A stretch of DNA of 54,801 bases from Candidatus Zipacnadum vermilionense. Its GTDB lineage: Bacteria > Armatimonadota > Zipacnadia > Zipacnadales > Zipacnadaceae. A program made the translations under genes and the position numbers. Numbering within the stretch: the stretch's first letter is position 1; each line of letters opens with the position of its first letter. Below, piece after piece: positions 46,019 through 54,689 of this stretch. The stretch spans positions 1-54,801 of the forward strand of contig JALGSV010000021.1 in assembly GCA_029821755.1 (NCBI GenBank), in the 5' to 3' direction. The notes under the pieces were generated by a model. That model was not told the origin of the DNA. It made no database searches and saw only the letters and a list, made by a program, of their open reading frames with translations.

Positions 46019-46915
46019 ATGACTTACCTCAGCATCCAGTTCCTCGCAGTTGCGCTGGTCGGGTGCCTGCTCGCCGCCGGCGTCTGCCGCGCGGCGACGC
46101 GGGAGTATGTACTGGAGGACCTTCTGAACAAGCAATGGACGCGGGAGCCACTCTCGTATGCCCTGGAGGCGGAGCAGGGGACCTGCGATCCGGCCTCCGT
46201 GCGCTTGCGCGGGCCCGAGGGGCCGGTCGGCTGCCAACTAAGCGACGTGGTGTTGTGGCCGGGGACGCAATCGCTGAAGTCGGCCAACCTGTGGTTTGTC
46301 ACGGACCTGGCTCCGCTGGCAAGGAAGATCTTCACGGGGGAGTACGGCCCGAAGCCCCCGGCGGAGGCGGGCGCGACTACGGACCTGCACGTCACGGTCA
46401 CGCCGCAAGGAACCGAGTCCGTCAATGATCAGTTCGGTGTCCGCCTCATGCGGGGGGAACAGCGCTACGCAGAGCCGGTGCCCGCGAGTCAGGTCCCCGG
46501 TCCGGTCTTGGGGATGCGCCTGGCGGAGGGGACCTGGTTCGGAGGCAGCGACCTTTACGGGGAGATGAAGGTCAGCGGCTACAGCGCCACGCTCACCGCG
46601 CAGGGCCCGGTCTTCGCGGAGGTCACTTACCACTATACCTACGCGGATGGCAACTCGCTGCAACTGGCGGTGCGCCTGGGGATCGGTGACTGCGCGCGCG
46701 AGTTGCACGTCGCCCGGTGCGACCCCGGCGCCTGGGTGAAGCTGGTGGGACAGAACGGGTGGCATGAGCTGCTGCCGGTGATGAAGTCCGCCGAGGGCGA
46801 CGTGTGCGTGGACCTAAACCTGGCGGCGGGCGCGGTGGGAGGCGTGCGTAAGTTCGCTATCGGCGAGAGCGCGCCTACCGAGGCGGTCGGCTTGCGGCCG
46901 CTGCGCGACGGCTAG
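46019..46915 (+). pseudogene. N-terminal stump of a heparinase-like lyase, paralog 3
   Basis: 298 residues from ATG 46019. Signal peptide SIQFLAVALVGCLLAAGVC, then YVLEDLLNKQWTREPLSYAL, matching FTLQDYLHHQWRDELVTY and RLKEYVGREWADELIHY of the full-length proteins. Further matches: VRLRGPEGPVGCQLSDVV and ANLWFVTDLAPLARK (compare ATLWLVTTLRANEVQ in paralog 1), and SATLTAQGPVFAEVTYHYTY. It stops at RPLRDG, before the helical toroid and the catalytic sandwich. The IS3 remnant lies directly in front of its start codon, so expression may now depend on that end. It cannot be an active lyase. Confidence 0.65.
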
Positions 46916-46976
46916 TCTGGGAGAAATGCAGACAGACCTTGGAGGCGGGCTATCCTCTTCCAGGGAGGCACTCTAT

Positions 46977-47768
46977 ATGGACCGAGTTCTCGCCTTTGGC
47001 TGCCATCCGGACGATGTGGAATTCCAGGCGGCCGGGACGCTGATCCTGCTCGCCGAACGAGGCTGGGAAATCCATATCGCGACCATGACCGGCGGAGAGC
47101 TCGGCCATCCCACGCTTCCGCCACAGCAGATCCGCGCCCGTCGTCTCGAGGAGGCCCGCCGCGCCGCTGAGTCCATCGGCGCCACCTACCACTACGCCGG
47201 CGGGCATGACCTGGAGGTCCAGTACGACAGCCCCTACCGCCGGCGCGCTGTCCGCGTCATGCGCGAGGTGGACCCCCTCCTCGTGTTCACCAACCCGCCG
47301 ATGGACTACCTCCCGGACCACGAGGAGACCTCCCGCTTGGTGCGCAATGCCGCCTACATCGCCTCGATCCCCAACTACGACTGCGGTGTCCCCACCACCC
47401 CCACCAACCGCTTCCCCTACCTTTACTACTGGAACGCCAGCAGCCTTACCGACATCTTTGGTCGCCCGCTGCCACTGTCGTGCGTGGTAGACATCTCGGA
47501 CATGATGGGGGGCAAGCTGGCGATGCTGCGCTGCCATGAGTCCCAGCGCGAGTGGCTGGCCCATCACAACAACTACGACGATTACACCGAGATTATGCGC
47601 AAGCGGTCAGAGCGACAGGGCCAGGGAATCGGCGTCGCCTACGCCGAGGGTTTCATCCAGCAGCGCAGTACCGGTCATCCGCAGGACAACATACTGAAGG
47701 AGATCTTGGGGGAATTGTGCGTGGAGTTGCCGGGGGCCGCTACCTCTTTACCGGGGAGGCACACATGA
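46977..47768 (+). CDS. PIG-L/LmbE-family deacetylase
   Basis: 263 residues. ATG 46977 is chosen over the earlier in-frame ATG because GGGAGG lies eight bases upstream and the family motif starts ten residues in: CHPDDVEFQAAGTL gives the zinc-binding His-x-Asp-Asp. Other family blocks are MTGGELGHPTL, RRLEEARRAAESIGATYHY and PMDYLPDHEETSRLVRNA (third zinc-binding His near 114). Known members remove N-acetyl groups from GlcNAc-linked substrates (PIG-L, MshB, BshB). Cytoplasmic, no signal peptide. First gene of a three-gene operon; its stop overlaps the ATG of the acyltransferase gene (ATGA). Confidence 0.85.
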   Translation: MDRVLAFGCHPDDVEFQAAGTLILLAERGWEIHIATMTGGELGHPTLPPQQIRARRLEEARRAAESIGATYHYAGGHDLEVQYDSPYRRRAVRVMREVDPLLVFTNPPMDYLPDHEETSRLVRNAAYIASIPNYDCGVPTTPTNRFPYLYYWNASSLTDIFGRPLPLSCVVDISDMMGGKLAMLRCHESQREWLAHHNNYDDYTEIMRKRSERQGQGIGVAYAEGFIQQRSTGHPQDNILKEILGELCVELPGAATSLPGRHT

Positions 47769-48583
47769 CACAGGCGCAGGGTAAAACGGTTGTCCGCCAA
47801 GCCGACGTGGAGCGCGCGCTCCGCGAGGTCGGCGTGCAGGCGGGCGAGGTGGCCTTGGTGCATAGCAGCCTCTCCAGCTTGGGTTGGGTGGAGGGCGGGG
47901 CCGAGGCGGTCATCGAGGCCTTCGTGGCGGTGCTGGGGCCCGCCGGCACCCTGGTGTTGCCCACGTTGTGTCAGAAGGGCGCCGAGCGGTGCTTCCAGAT
48001 CTGGGATGTCCGTACTTCTCCCTCGGACGTCGGGCGGATCACCGAAGTAGGGCGCTTGTGCCCTGACGCCTTACGCAGCGACCATCCCACCCACTCAGTG
48101 GCCGCCCTGGGCGCCGAGGCTGTCCAGATCACGCGCGACCATGGCTGCGCCTACGGACGCCCCAGCCCCTGGGGGCCGGCGGCCTTCGGGATAGGCAGCC
48201 CCTGGGAGCGACTGTACGAACGAGACGCGCACTACCTGTTCCTGGGGGTGACCACCTCGTGCGACACCTTGGGCCACTTCGCTCAGGCCCAGTTCGTGGC
48301 GGAGGTGCTGGCGGCTTCAGGGGATCGCTGCCAGGAACTCGAGCCCGAGCTTGCCGGCTGGCAGCAGCCCGGCGTCTGGCCCAACTTAGGCTTCGCGGTA
48401 GTCGAGGAGTGGCTCCAGGAGAAAGGCGCCATGCGCTATGCGCGGGTCGGGGAGGCTACCTTGCGCGCCACCCGCGCCCGCGTCAACGCCGACACCATCA
48501 TCGAGAAGCTGCGTGCCGCGCCGGAAGGGTTGCTGCCCCTTGAGTTCGTCGCCTGGTACCGCCGGGCCACCGGCTCGGACTAG
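47765..48583 (+). CDS. AAC(3)-family aminoglycoside N-acetyltransferase-like protein
   Basis: 272 residues from ATG 47765, coupled by a 4-nt overlap to the deacetylase. The AAC(3)/YokD blocks are present: VALVHSSLSSLGWVEGGAEA, GTLVLPTL, RTSPSDVGRITEVGRL, RSDHPTHSVAALG, FGIGSPWERLYERDAHYLFL. His of SDHPTHS matches the catalytic base region, and the N-terminal H-S-S-L block binds acetyl-CoA. The family includes true resistance enzymes and acyltransferases of sugar and natural-product metabolism. Beside a de-N-acetylase and an amidohydrolase a metabolic role on an amino sugar is more likely than antibiotic resistance; this is inference. Confidence 0.8.
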   Translation: MTQAQGKTVVRQADVERALREVGVQAGEVALVHSSLSSLGWVEGGAEAVIEAFVAVLGPAGTLVLPTLCQKGAERCFQIWDVRTSPSDVGRITEVGRLCPDALRSDHPTHSVAALGAEAVQITRDHGCAYGRPSPWGPAAFGIGSPWERLYERDAHYLFLGVTTSCDTLGHFAQAQFVAEVLAASGDRCQELEPELAGWQQPGVWPNLGFAVVEEWLQEKGAMRYARVGEATLRATRARVNADTIIEKLRAAPEGLLPLEFVAWYRRATGSD

Positions 48584-48599
48584 CAAGGAGAGCCCGCGT

Positions 48600-49505
48600 A
48601 TGAGCGCCCCCGGACGCCGATTATGGATCGACTCGCATATTCACATCCGTGGCTGGAGTGAGGAGGGCGGCCCGCGCGACTTCCCCGTTGAGGCGATCCT
48701 GGCCGTCCTGGACGCCGAGCCAGCCGGACTCGTCTGGGTTATCAGTCTCGGGTTCCCCGAGATGGCGCGCCTGCGCGCCGACCCGGTGGCGGCGGTGCCC
48801 TGGGTCAACGAGGGGCAATGGCGCCTGCTGCAGGAGGCCCCGCCGGGGCGCCTGTTCGGCTCGCTGAGCGTCCATCCCCGGGCGCTGCGGGAATCGCACG
48901 CGGCGCTCGATCTGTACGGCGGGGAGCGGGGCTTCGTTCAGGTAGGGGAAATCCTGTCGCACGACTGGGGGTGCGCACTGGATGATCCGGGCCTGGTGGA
49001 GTTGGCGCGCCACGCCGCCGACCTGGGCCTTCCCCTGCAGTGCCATTGCTCCACCAGCGCCGTCCCCGACGGCGAGCACATTCGGCAGACGATCAGCCTT
49101 GCTCGGCAGGTGCCCCAGGCGCAGGTCATCGCCGCCCACGCTATCGGCGGGAGCAATTCCTACCTCCATATCACTGCCGCCGAGATCTACCGCACGCTGG
49201 GCCACGACAACCTGTGGCTGGAGATCCGCGACTTCCACACGCGCGAGTACCTGCGGGCGGCGCTGCAGCGCCTGGGCGCGGAGCGCCTGCTGGTGGGCAC
49301 CGACTGGATCGCCCGCAAACAGCCGCCGTTCCCGCCGTACGGCCTCCTGTTCTCGGAGACCGACGTTGACCGCAACCCCTACCCTTGCTGCGTCGCCAGC
49401 CTGGAAGGCTTCCTCCGTGAGTCCGGCGCCACCGATGAGGAGGTAGACTGCATCGCGTCCGCGAATGCCCTGAGGCTCTTCCGTCTGGCCGACCGGCTCG
49501 GCTAG
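48600..49505 (+). CDS. amidohydrolase family 2 metal-dependent hydrolase
   Basis: 301 residues from ATG 48600 with AAGGAG eight bases upstream, 16 bp behind the acyltransferase gene. Metal-ligand and fold motifs of the amidohydrolase-2 TIM barrel are all seen: DSHIHI (residues 11-16), LQCHCST (near 148), AAHAIGGSN (near 179) and LVGTDWI (Asp near 233). The C-terminal SANALRLFRL matches the usual gNAaRLf end. Known members hydrolyse or decarboxylate small cyclic or acyl compounds. The substrate is not evident; with the preceding genes it may act on an N-acyl sugar derivative. An IS3 remnant begins directly after the stop. Confidence 0.8.
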   Translation: MSAPGRRLWIDSHIHIRGWSEEGGPRDFPVEAILAVLDAEPAGLVWVISLGFPEMARLRADPVAAVPWVNEGQWRLLQEAPPGRLFGSLSVHPRALRESHAALDLYGGERGFVQVGEILSHDWGCALDDPGLVELARHAADLGLPLQCHCSTSAVPDGEHIRQTISLARQVPQAQVIAAHAIGGSNSYLHITAAEIYRTLGHDNLWLEIRDFHTREYLRAALQRLGAERLLVGTDWIARKQPPFPPYGLLFSETDVDRNPYPCCVASLEGFLRESGATDEEVDCIASANALRLFRLADRLG

Positions 49506-49850
49506 CCACGGCGCGGCGAGTGCGCCCCTGGCTGCAGAGCCTGGGGATCAAGGCCCTATGCATCGAGCCGGGCAGTCCTGCAGAACGCAGTTCCGCGAGG
49601 AGAACGGGTACCTGGAGTCCTTCAACGGCAAGCTGCGGGAGGAGTTGCTCAACGGAGAGATCTTCGACACGCTCCTGGAGGCGCAGGTGTTGGTGGAGCG
49701 GTGGCGAAACCGCTACAATGAAGTGCGACCGCACAGCGCCCGGGAGTACCGGCCGCCGGCGCCCGCGACGATCCAGTCGCCCCCCGTGGCGATCGAGCCG
49801 GAGCACCTGAGTTGCCCGGCCCAAAGGGCCCAGACTCCAACTCAAGAAGT
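49506..49850 (+). mobile_element. IS3-family orfB (transposase) remnant, copy B
   Basis: Starts at the stop of the amidohydrolase gene: RRVRPWLQSLGIKALCIEPG, then a frame change with about seven inserted residues, then ENGYLESFNGKLREELLNGE, IFDTLLEAQVLVERWRNRYN and EVRPHSAREYRPPAPATI. The catalytic Glu and the conserved RPHSA tail are present; the Asp residues are lost. It is related to copy A at 29490 and in the same orientation. Confidence 0.75.
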
Positions 49851-50089
49851 GGTAGCGCAGAGGGGCGCAGGTCACTTCGTCGACATGGCCGCGCGGGAGG
49901 CGGAGGTGCCGTAGACAAGTGGGAAGTGGTAGACATAGCGCGGACGCAATGTGGTCGGCGAGGGGAGAGGGTGGGGGCGCGTAGCGGAATTCACTTTCCC
50001 GAGACTAGGGGGCCGTGGGAAGCTCGCAGTCAAGAAGACAATCTCTTCGGGGAGTGCGCGGACGGTTCTGGAAAGGCAGTGGTGACGCA

Positions 50090-51343
50090 GTGAGGCGAGC
50101 AGGGCTGCTACTGGCGGTGTGGGCGCTGCAACTCCAGGGAGTCTGCGCGCAAGAACCGAGCCCGGCGCGGCAGTGGTCGCGCTTCCGCGGAGCTCTCGGC
50201 CTCGGCGTGTCGCCCTTCACGAACGTGCCGATGAACTGGAACGCGGCCAGCGGCCAGGGCATCATTTGGAAGGTCGCGCTGCCGAGTGCAGGCACCAGTT
50301 CGCCCATCGTGTGGGACAACCGCATCTACGTGACGGGCGGCGACGAGCACGAGCGCGAGGTTGACTGCTTCGACGCGACAACCGGGGCTCTGCTGTGGCG
50401 TCACCCGGTGCCGGAAGCGACCGTCCCCAAGCCGCGCCTGTACGAGATGACGGGCTGGGCGAGTTCCACGCCAGTCACCGATGGCGAGCGGGTCTACGCC
50501 ATTTTCCCGACCGGCGACCTGGTGTGCTGCGACCTGCAGGGCAGGCGGCTGTGGCAGCAGGGCTACGATCTGTCGCGCAACCTCTACGGCCACTCGACCT
50601 CGCTGGTGACGCACCGCGGCCTTCTGTACGTCCAACTCGACCAGGGCGATCTCCCCGACGGCCTGTCCCGCCTGGTGGCGCTCGACGCGCGCACCGGGAA
50701 GAGGGTCTGGGAGCGCCAGCGCGCAGTGGCCGGGTCGTGGACCACCCCGATCATCATCGAGGTTCCCCTCGAGGGCGGCGCGACCCGCGAGGAACTCATC
50801 ACCAGCGCCCGCCCCTTCGTGATCGCCTACGACCCCCTGACCGGTGAGGAGTACTGGCGGGCAGACGCGGTGCGGGGCGACTCGGCTCCCTCGCCGGTCT
50901 ACGCGTCGGGGCGGATCTTCGTGGCCAACATCTACTCCAAGCTCGTGGCCCTGCGCCCGGGCGGTCGCGGTGAGGTAACCTCCAGCCGGACCCTCTTCGC
51001 CGTGCCCGGCAAGCTACCGGACATCTGCAGCCCGGTGGCCACCGACGCGTACGTGTTCACACTCAATACCCAGGGCGTGCTGAGCTGCTATGCCACCGGA
51101 GACGGGGCCCTGCTGTGGACGCACGACTACCGCTTGGCTTGCCAGTCGTCGCCCTCGCTCGTGGGAGACAAGGTCTACGTGATCACGGATAATGGTAGGG
51201 GCTTCGTGATCCACGCGGGACCGGAGTACCGGGAACTGGCGACGAATGATCTGGGGGAAGCCTGCGCGACGTGTCCGGCTTTCGCCGACGGCCGAATCTA
51301 CGTGCGCGGGGGCCAGCACTTGTTCTGCTTGGGAGCGCGGTGA
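50090..51343 (+). CDS. secreted PQQ-like beta-propeller protein
   Basis: 417 residues from GTG 50090, the start that opens a signal peptide (RRAGLLLAVWALQLQGVCAQ); its ribosome binding site is weak, and an earlier ATG at 50015 is possible. The opening RQWSRFRGALGLGVS and repeated blade blocks (GIIWKVALPSAGTSSPIVW, DATTGALLWRHPV, LDARTGKRVWERQR, YDPLTGEEYWRADA) are those of PQQ-type or BamB-like outer-wall propellers common in Planctomycetota and relatives. Each block has the G-x-x-x-W tryptophan dock. No residues for quinone binding could be verified, so a dehydrogenase activity is not claimed. Probably periplasmic. Confidence 0.8.
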   Translation: MRRAGLLLAVWALQLQGVCAQEPSPARQWSRFRGALGLGVSPFTNVPMNWNAASGQGIIWKVALPSAGTSSPIVWDNRIYVTGGDEHEREVDCFDATTGALLWRHPVPEATVPKPRLYEMTGWASSTPVTDGERVYAIFPTGDLVCCDLQGRRLWQQGYDLSRNLYGHSTSLVTHRGLLYVQLDQGDLPDGLSRLVALDARTGKRVWERQRAVAGSWTTPIIIEVPLEGGATREELITSARPFVIAYDPLTGEEYWRADAVRGDSAPSPVYASGRIFVANIYSKLVALRPGGRGEVTSSRTLFAVPGKLPDICSPVATDAYVFTLNTQGVLSCYATGDGALLWTHDYRLACQSSPSLVGDKVYVITDNGRGFVIHAGPEYRELATNDLGEACATCPAFADGRIYVRGGQHLFCLGAR

Positions 51344-51515
51344 GCGTCGGGGCCGATTTCGTGGCCCAGAAACCGGTCGTGTCCCGCACGCTCGAAATTC
51401 GGTCCGACCAGACCTTGTAGCAACTGCACCGGGCGATCTTCGATGCCTTCGGCCCCTGGGATGATTGCCACCTCAGCGAGGTCGACACTAAGGGTCCGTG
51501 CACTCTGTCCTGAGG
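51344..51515 (+). pseudogene. plasmid pRiA4b ORF-3-like remnant with in-frame TAG
   Basis: From GTG 51379: SRTLEIRSDQTL, stop TAG at 51418-51420, then QLHRAIFDAFGPWDDCHLSE. The T-L-x-x-L-H-x-A-I-x-x-A-F-x-W-D-D-x-H-L pattern is diagnostic of the pRiA4b ORF-3-like family of mobile-element proteins. The C-terminal half is missing. Confidence 0.55.
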
Positions 51516-51616
51516 CATCTCGTACATGGCCTCGCTGGCGTCCACGCCGGCGGGGTACGTCCGAAGGAGCCTGACATGAACCGTGCCCTCGCGGCTGGAA
51601 CACGCGCGGCGGTTGG

Positions 51617-51700
51617 GCGCTGGAGGAGGCGCCGGAGGCGTTTGCCTTCGTGCATAAGCACCAGGCCGAGGTGATCAAGGGGGTAGTGAGGGTGGGGTAG
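51617..51700 (+). pseudogene. C-terminal scrap of a zinc-type dehydrogenase
   Basis: The 27 codons before the TAG at 51698 read ALEEAPEAFAFVHKHQAEVI then KGVVRVG. This resembles the end of medium-chain dehydrogenases (eApeAf...iKvvv). Very short, so tentative. The rest of 51516-51932 shows no gene. Confidence 0.35.
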
Positions 51701-51932
51701 AGCGAGGCGGGCGCGGGAGGGGAGGGCGCCTCCTCCCGAGGTGCCCTGGGCTCGGAGCAGGACAGCACCAACGGGCTGGTGCTGTCCCTGGGAGCGGAGG
51801 TAGAGAAGGTGGCGCTGACGAGAGGGTAGGAGGAGGCGAGCGTACAACCGCGCCCGGCGTCCGCACGCTACCATGCAGGAACGACGCCCATTTGGCATAC
51901 GCAATCCCGAACTGAGAAAGGACAGAGGGCAG

Positions 51933-54437
51933 ATGGCAAACACGCTTACCCGCCTGGTCTTGGCGGTGCTCGGGGTGACGATGATGACGGCCGCGCATGC
52001 GGAAGTGCAACTGTACGTGGCGGCCAACGGGCACGACGACAGTCCAGGGACGAAGGAGCAACCCCTCGCGACCTTGGCGCACGCTCGTGACCTCTTGCGG
52101 GACCGGCGCCAAACCGGAGCCCCGCGCGAGACTGTGCAGGTGCTGGTACGCGAGGGAACTTACTACCTACGGGAGCCGCTGGTGCTGGAGCCGGGAGACA
52201 GCGGGACAGCGCAGGAACCGGTCACCTTCCGCGCCTATCCCGGCGAGAAGGTGGTGCTCAGCGGCGGCCGGCCCATCACAGGCTGGCGCCGTGATCAAGG
52301 CGAGATCTGGATGACCAACCTGCCGGAGGTCGCAGCGGGCAACTGGTACTTCCGGCAACTATTCGCCGACGGCAAGCGGCAGATTCGGGCGCGGCACCCG
52401 AACTTTGACCCGGCGAGTCCCTACAAGGGTGGGTGGCTCTTCGCCCGGACCCCGCCGGGTTGGGCCGGCGACTTCGATCGGGGAGTGCACATGACCCAAG
52501 TGCCGGGCACCACCATGGCGTATGATCTGGCGGTCCCCGCCACGGGGCACTACTTCGTGTGGATGCGGCAGGCTTGGGTCGCAGCGACGAACGTCACCTA
52601 CCACCAGATCAGCGACATGTCCGGGGCCACCGAGATCAAGATAGGGGACCTGCCGGCGGCGCCGCTGATGAACTTGCCTGCTTCCGGTGGCTGGACCACC
52701 CACGTCTGGGGGCCGCGGCCGAGCGCCGAGATTGACCTGATCGCGGGCCCGCAGCATATGGTATGGACCAACGTCAAAGGCGGGGGCATCAACCCCGACG
52801 CCTGGGTCTTCACCGATGACCCCAACTGGCGGCCCGCGTTGCCCCTGCCCCCGGTGGCGGAGGGCAAACACCTCTTCGTAGTGCAGGCTGAGCGCCCGGT
52901 CAAGACTAACAGTGATATCCTCTTCTTCGAGGACTTCTACGTCGCCGACCGCGACCTCTACGTGGATCCGGGGATTGCCAAGGCCGCCTGGCAGGCGCCG
53001 GACGCGGTGCTCAACATCTTCCCCTACAAGTCCTGGTTCAGCGACCGCATCGCGATCGAACAGGTGGACCCGGCCCGCAATCATGTTATCCTGGCCCGCA
53101 ACGTTCCCGGCCGGGTGTTCGCGGGAAACCGCTTTTTCGTCGAGAACGTGCGCGAGGAACTAGACAGCCCCGGCGAGTGGTACCTGGACCGCCGAACGGG
53201 GAACCTGTATTACTGGCCCACCGACCCGGCCTTCCCCACCCTGACCATCACCGCCCCGGCCATGGACCGGCTGATCGTGCTGGCCGGCACGCCTGACGCG
53301 CCCGTGGAGCATATCACCATTTCTGGGTTCATCATCAAGGACGTGGACTTCGGTGATCAGCAGGATGTCTACTACCCCGCCCACGCGGCAGTGCACCTGT
53401 ATGAGGCGAACAACTGCCGGATCGCGAACTGCGATTTCCTGAGCGTAGGGGGCTACGCGGTATGGCTCAAGGGCGCTTGCCAAGGGAACGTCATCTCCGG
53501 CAACGAGGTCGCCGAGCCGGGCGCGGGCGGCGTGTTCGTGGACGGTAGCGCCTACCAGGAGGGCCAGATAGGTGGCTTACTGCACCGGGCCAACCCGGAC
53601 GGCAGGATACCGGTGGGCAACCTCATCACTGAGAACTACATCCACCACTGCGGACGCATCTACGCGCACGTGGGCGGGGTGTATATCAACCGCGCGGCGG
53701 GCAACCGGGTCACGCACAACCTGATCACCGACGTGTCGCGCTACGGTCTGTCCGTCAAGGGCCGATCGCCGGACAACGAACTGGAGTACAACATCGTGCT
53801 GCGCACCAACTTGGAGACCAACGACACGGGCGGAATCGAGTCGTGGGGCAACCCCGGGCCGCTGGCGATTCGCTACAATATCGTGGGCGACACCATCGGC
53901 CTAAAACCGACGTCGCGCGGAGAGATAATCTCGCCGACCTTTGGCTGCGGGGTGTACCTGGACGGGGAGGTCAGCCAGGCGGAGGTGCGGGGGAACATCG
54001 TCTACCGCCAGGCCTGGTCGGGGCTGACCCTCAACAGCGGTCATGACAATATCGTCGAGAACAACGTCTTCGTGGATAGTCAGGACCGCCAATTCTACTT
54101 CAGCAACTACGCCGGCACCGCCAAGGGCAACCGGCTACAGCGCAATGTCTTCTACTGGCGCCGTGCCGAATCCACGTTGGGAATAGGCACCGCCTCGGGG
54201 CCGGAGTATCTGGATTCGGACTACAACCTCTTCTGGTTGCCGGACGGGAAAGTGGACCTGACCGCCCTGCAGGCCAAGCAACTGGATGTGCACTCGCTGA
54301 TTGCGGACCCGCTGTTCGTGGACCCCAATAGAGATGACTACCGCCTCAAGCCCGACTCCCCGGCGTTCGAGTTAGGCTTCCAGCGGATTCCGGTGGATCG
54401 CATCGGCCCGCAGGGGAGGTTCAAGGGGAGCGGGTGA
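51933..54437 (+). CDS. secreted right-handed beta-helix enzyme, GH141-like
   Basis: 834 residues from ATG 51933 (signal peptide RLVLAVLGVTMMTAAHA). The opening is the classic one of this group: LYVAANGHDDSPGTKEQPLA, TLAHARDLLRDRR, YYLREPLVLEPGDSGT, VTFRAYPGEKVVLSGGRPI. An inserted beta-sandwich of about 200 residues (DLAVPATGHYFVWMRQAW to HLFVVQAERPVKTN) resembles a carbohydrate-binding module. The beta-helix continues with HITISGFIIKDVDFG, NLITENYIHHCGRI, HVGGVYINRAAGNRVTH and ends in FVDPNRDDYRLKPDSPAF, the typical last coil. GH141 members include fucosidases and xylanases; the substrate here cannot be told. No operon partner on the plus strand. Confidence 0.75.
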   Translation: MANTLTRLVLAVLGVTMMTAAHAEVQLYVAANGHDDSPGTKEQPLATLAHARDLLRDRRQTGAPRETVQVLVREGTYYLREPLVLEPGDSGTAQEPVTFRAYPGEKVVLSGGRPITGWRRDQGEIWMTNLPEVAAGNWYFRQLFADGKRQIRARHPNFDPASPYKGGWLFARTPPGWAGDFDRGVHMTQVPGTTMAYDLAVPATGHYFVWMRQAWVAATNVTYHQISDMSGATEIKIGDLPAAPLMNLPASGGWTTHVWGPRPSAEIDLIAGPQHMVWTNVKGGGINPDAWVFTDDPNWRPALPLPPVAEGKHLFVVQAERPVKTNSDILFFEDFYVADRDLYVDPGIAKAAWQAPDAVLNIFPYKSWFSDRIAIEQVDPARNHVILARNVPGRVFAGNRFFVENVREELDSPGEWYLDRRTGNLYYWPTDPAFPTLTITAPAMDRLIVLAGTPDAPVEHITISGFIIKDVDFGDQQDVYYPAHAAVHLYEANNCRIANCDFLSVGGYAVWLKGACQGNVISGNEVAEPGAGGVFVDGSAYQEGQIGGLLHRANPDGRIPVGNLITENYIHHCGRIYAHVGGVYINRAAGNRVTHNLITDVSRYGLSVKGRSPDNELEYNIVLRTNLETNDTGGIESWGNPGPLAIRYNIVGDTIGLKPTSRGEIISPTFGCGVYLDGEVSQAEVRGNIVYRQAWSGLTLNSGHDNIVENNVFVDSQDRQFYFSNYAGTAKGNRLQRNVFYWRRAESTLGIGTASGPEYLDSDYNLFWLPDGKVDLTALQAKQLDVHSLIADPLFVDPNRDDYRLKPDSPAFELGFQRIPVDRIGPQGRFKGSG

Positions 54438-54616
54438 AGGGGGCAACAGCGGCCGGCCGGCGGGCTGGGTGTGGCTGCGTCTCTTGCAGCGGCCTGGGAG
54501 GCCTGTGCTACTGGACCGCGCTGCGAGGGGTGGTACTTCCGCTTCTCGTGGCTTGCAGGGGGCTTCCGTTGCCCCGTAGCCTTGCGAGCATGCCTCTTAG
54601 GGAGGGCAGACAAAAC

Positions 54617-54659
54617 GGGCGGGCATCGCGGGGGGGGTGTCCTCGCGCAATGCCCGCCC
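54617..54659 (-). terminator. rho-independent terminator for the NHL-repeat gene
   Basis: Perfect 10-bp stem, 54617-54626 with 54650-54659, plus an inner CGCG pair, followed on the minus strand by GTTTTGTCT. It lies 30 bp past the stop at 54690. The plus side has no T-run. Confidence 0.7.
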
Positions 54660-54689
54660 TTACTCAGCCGTCCGAGCTACGCTGCGGTG

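Noticed and set aside
47765-48583. Antibiotic resistance gene based on AAC(3) family membership
   Set aside because: Operon context with a deacetylase and amidohydrolase, and the breadth of the family, make resistance unsupported.
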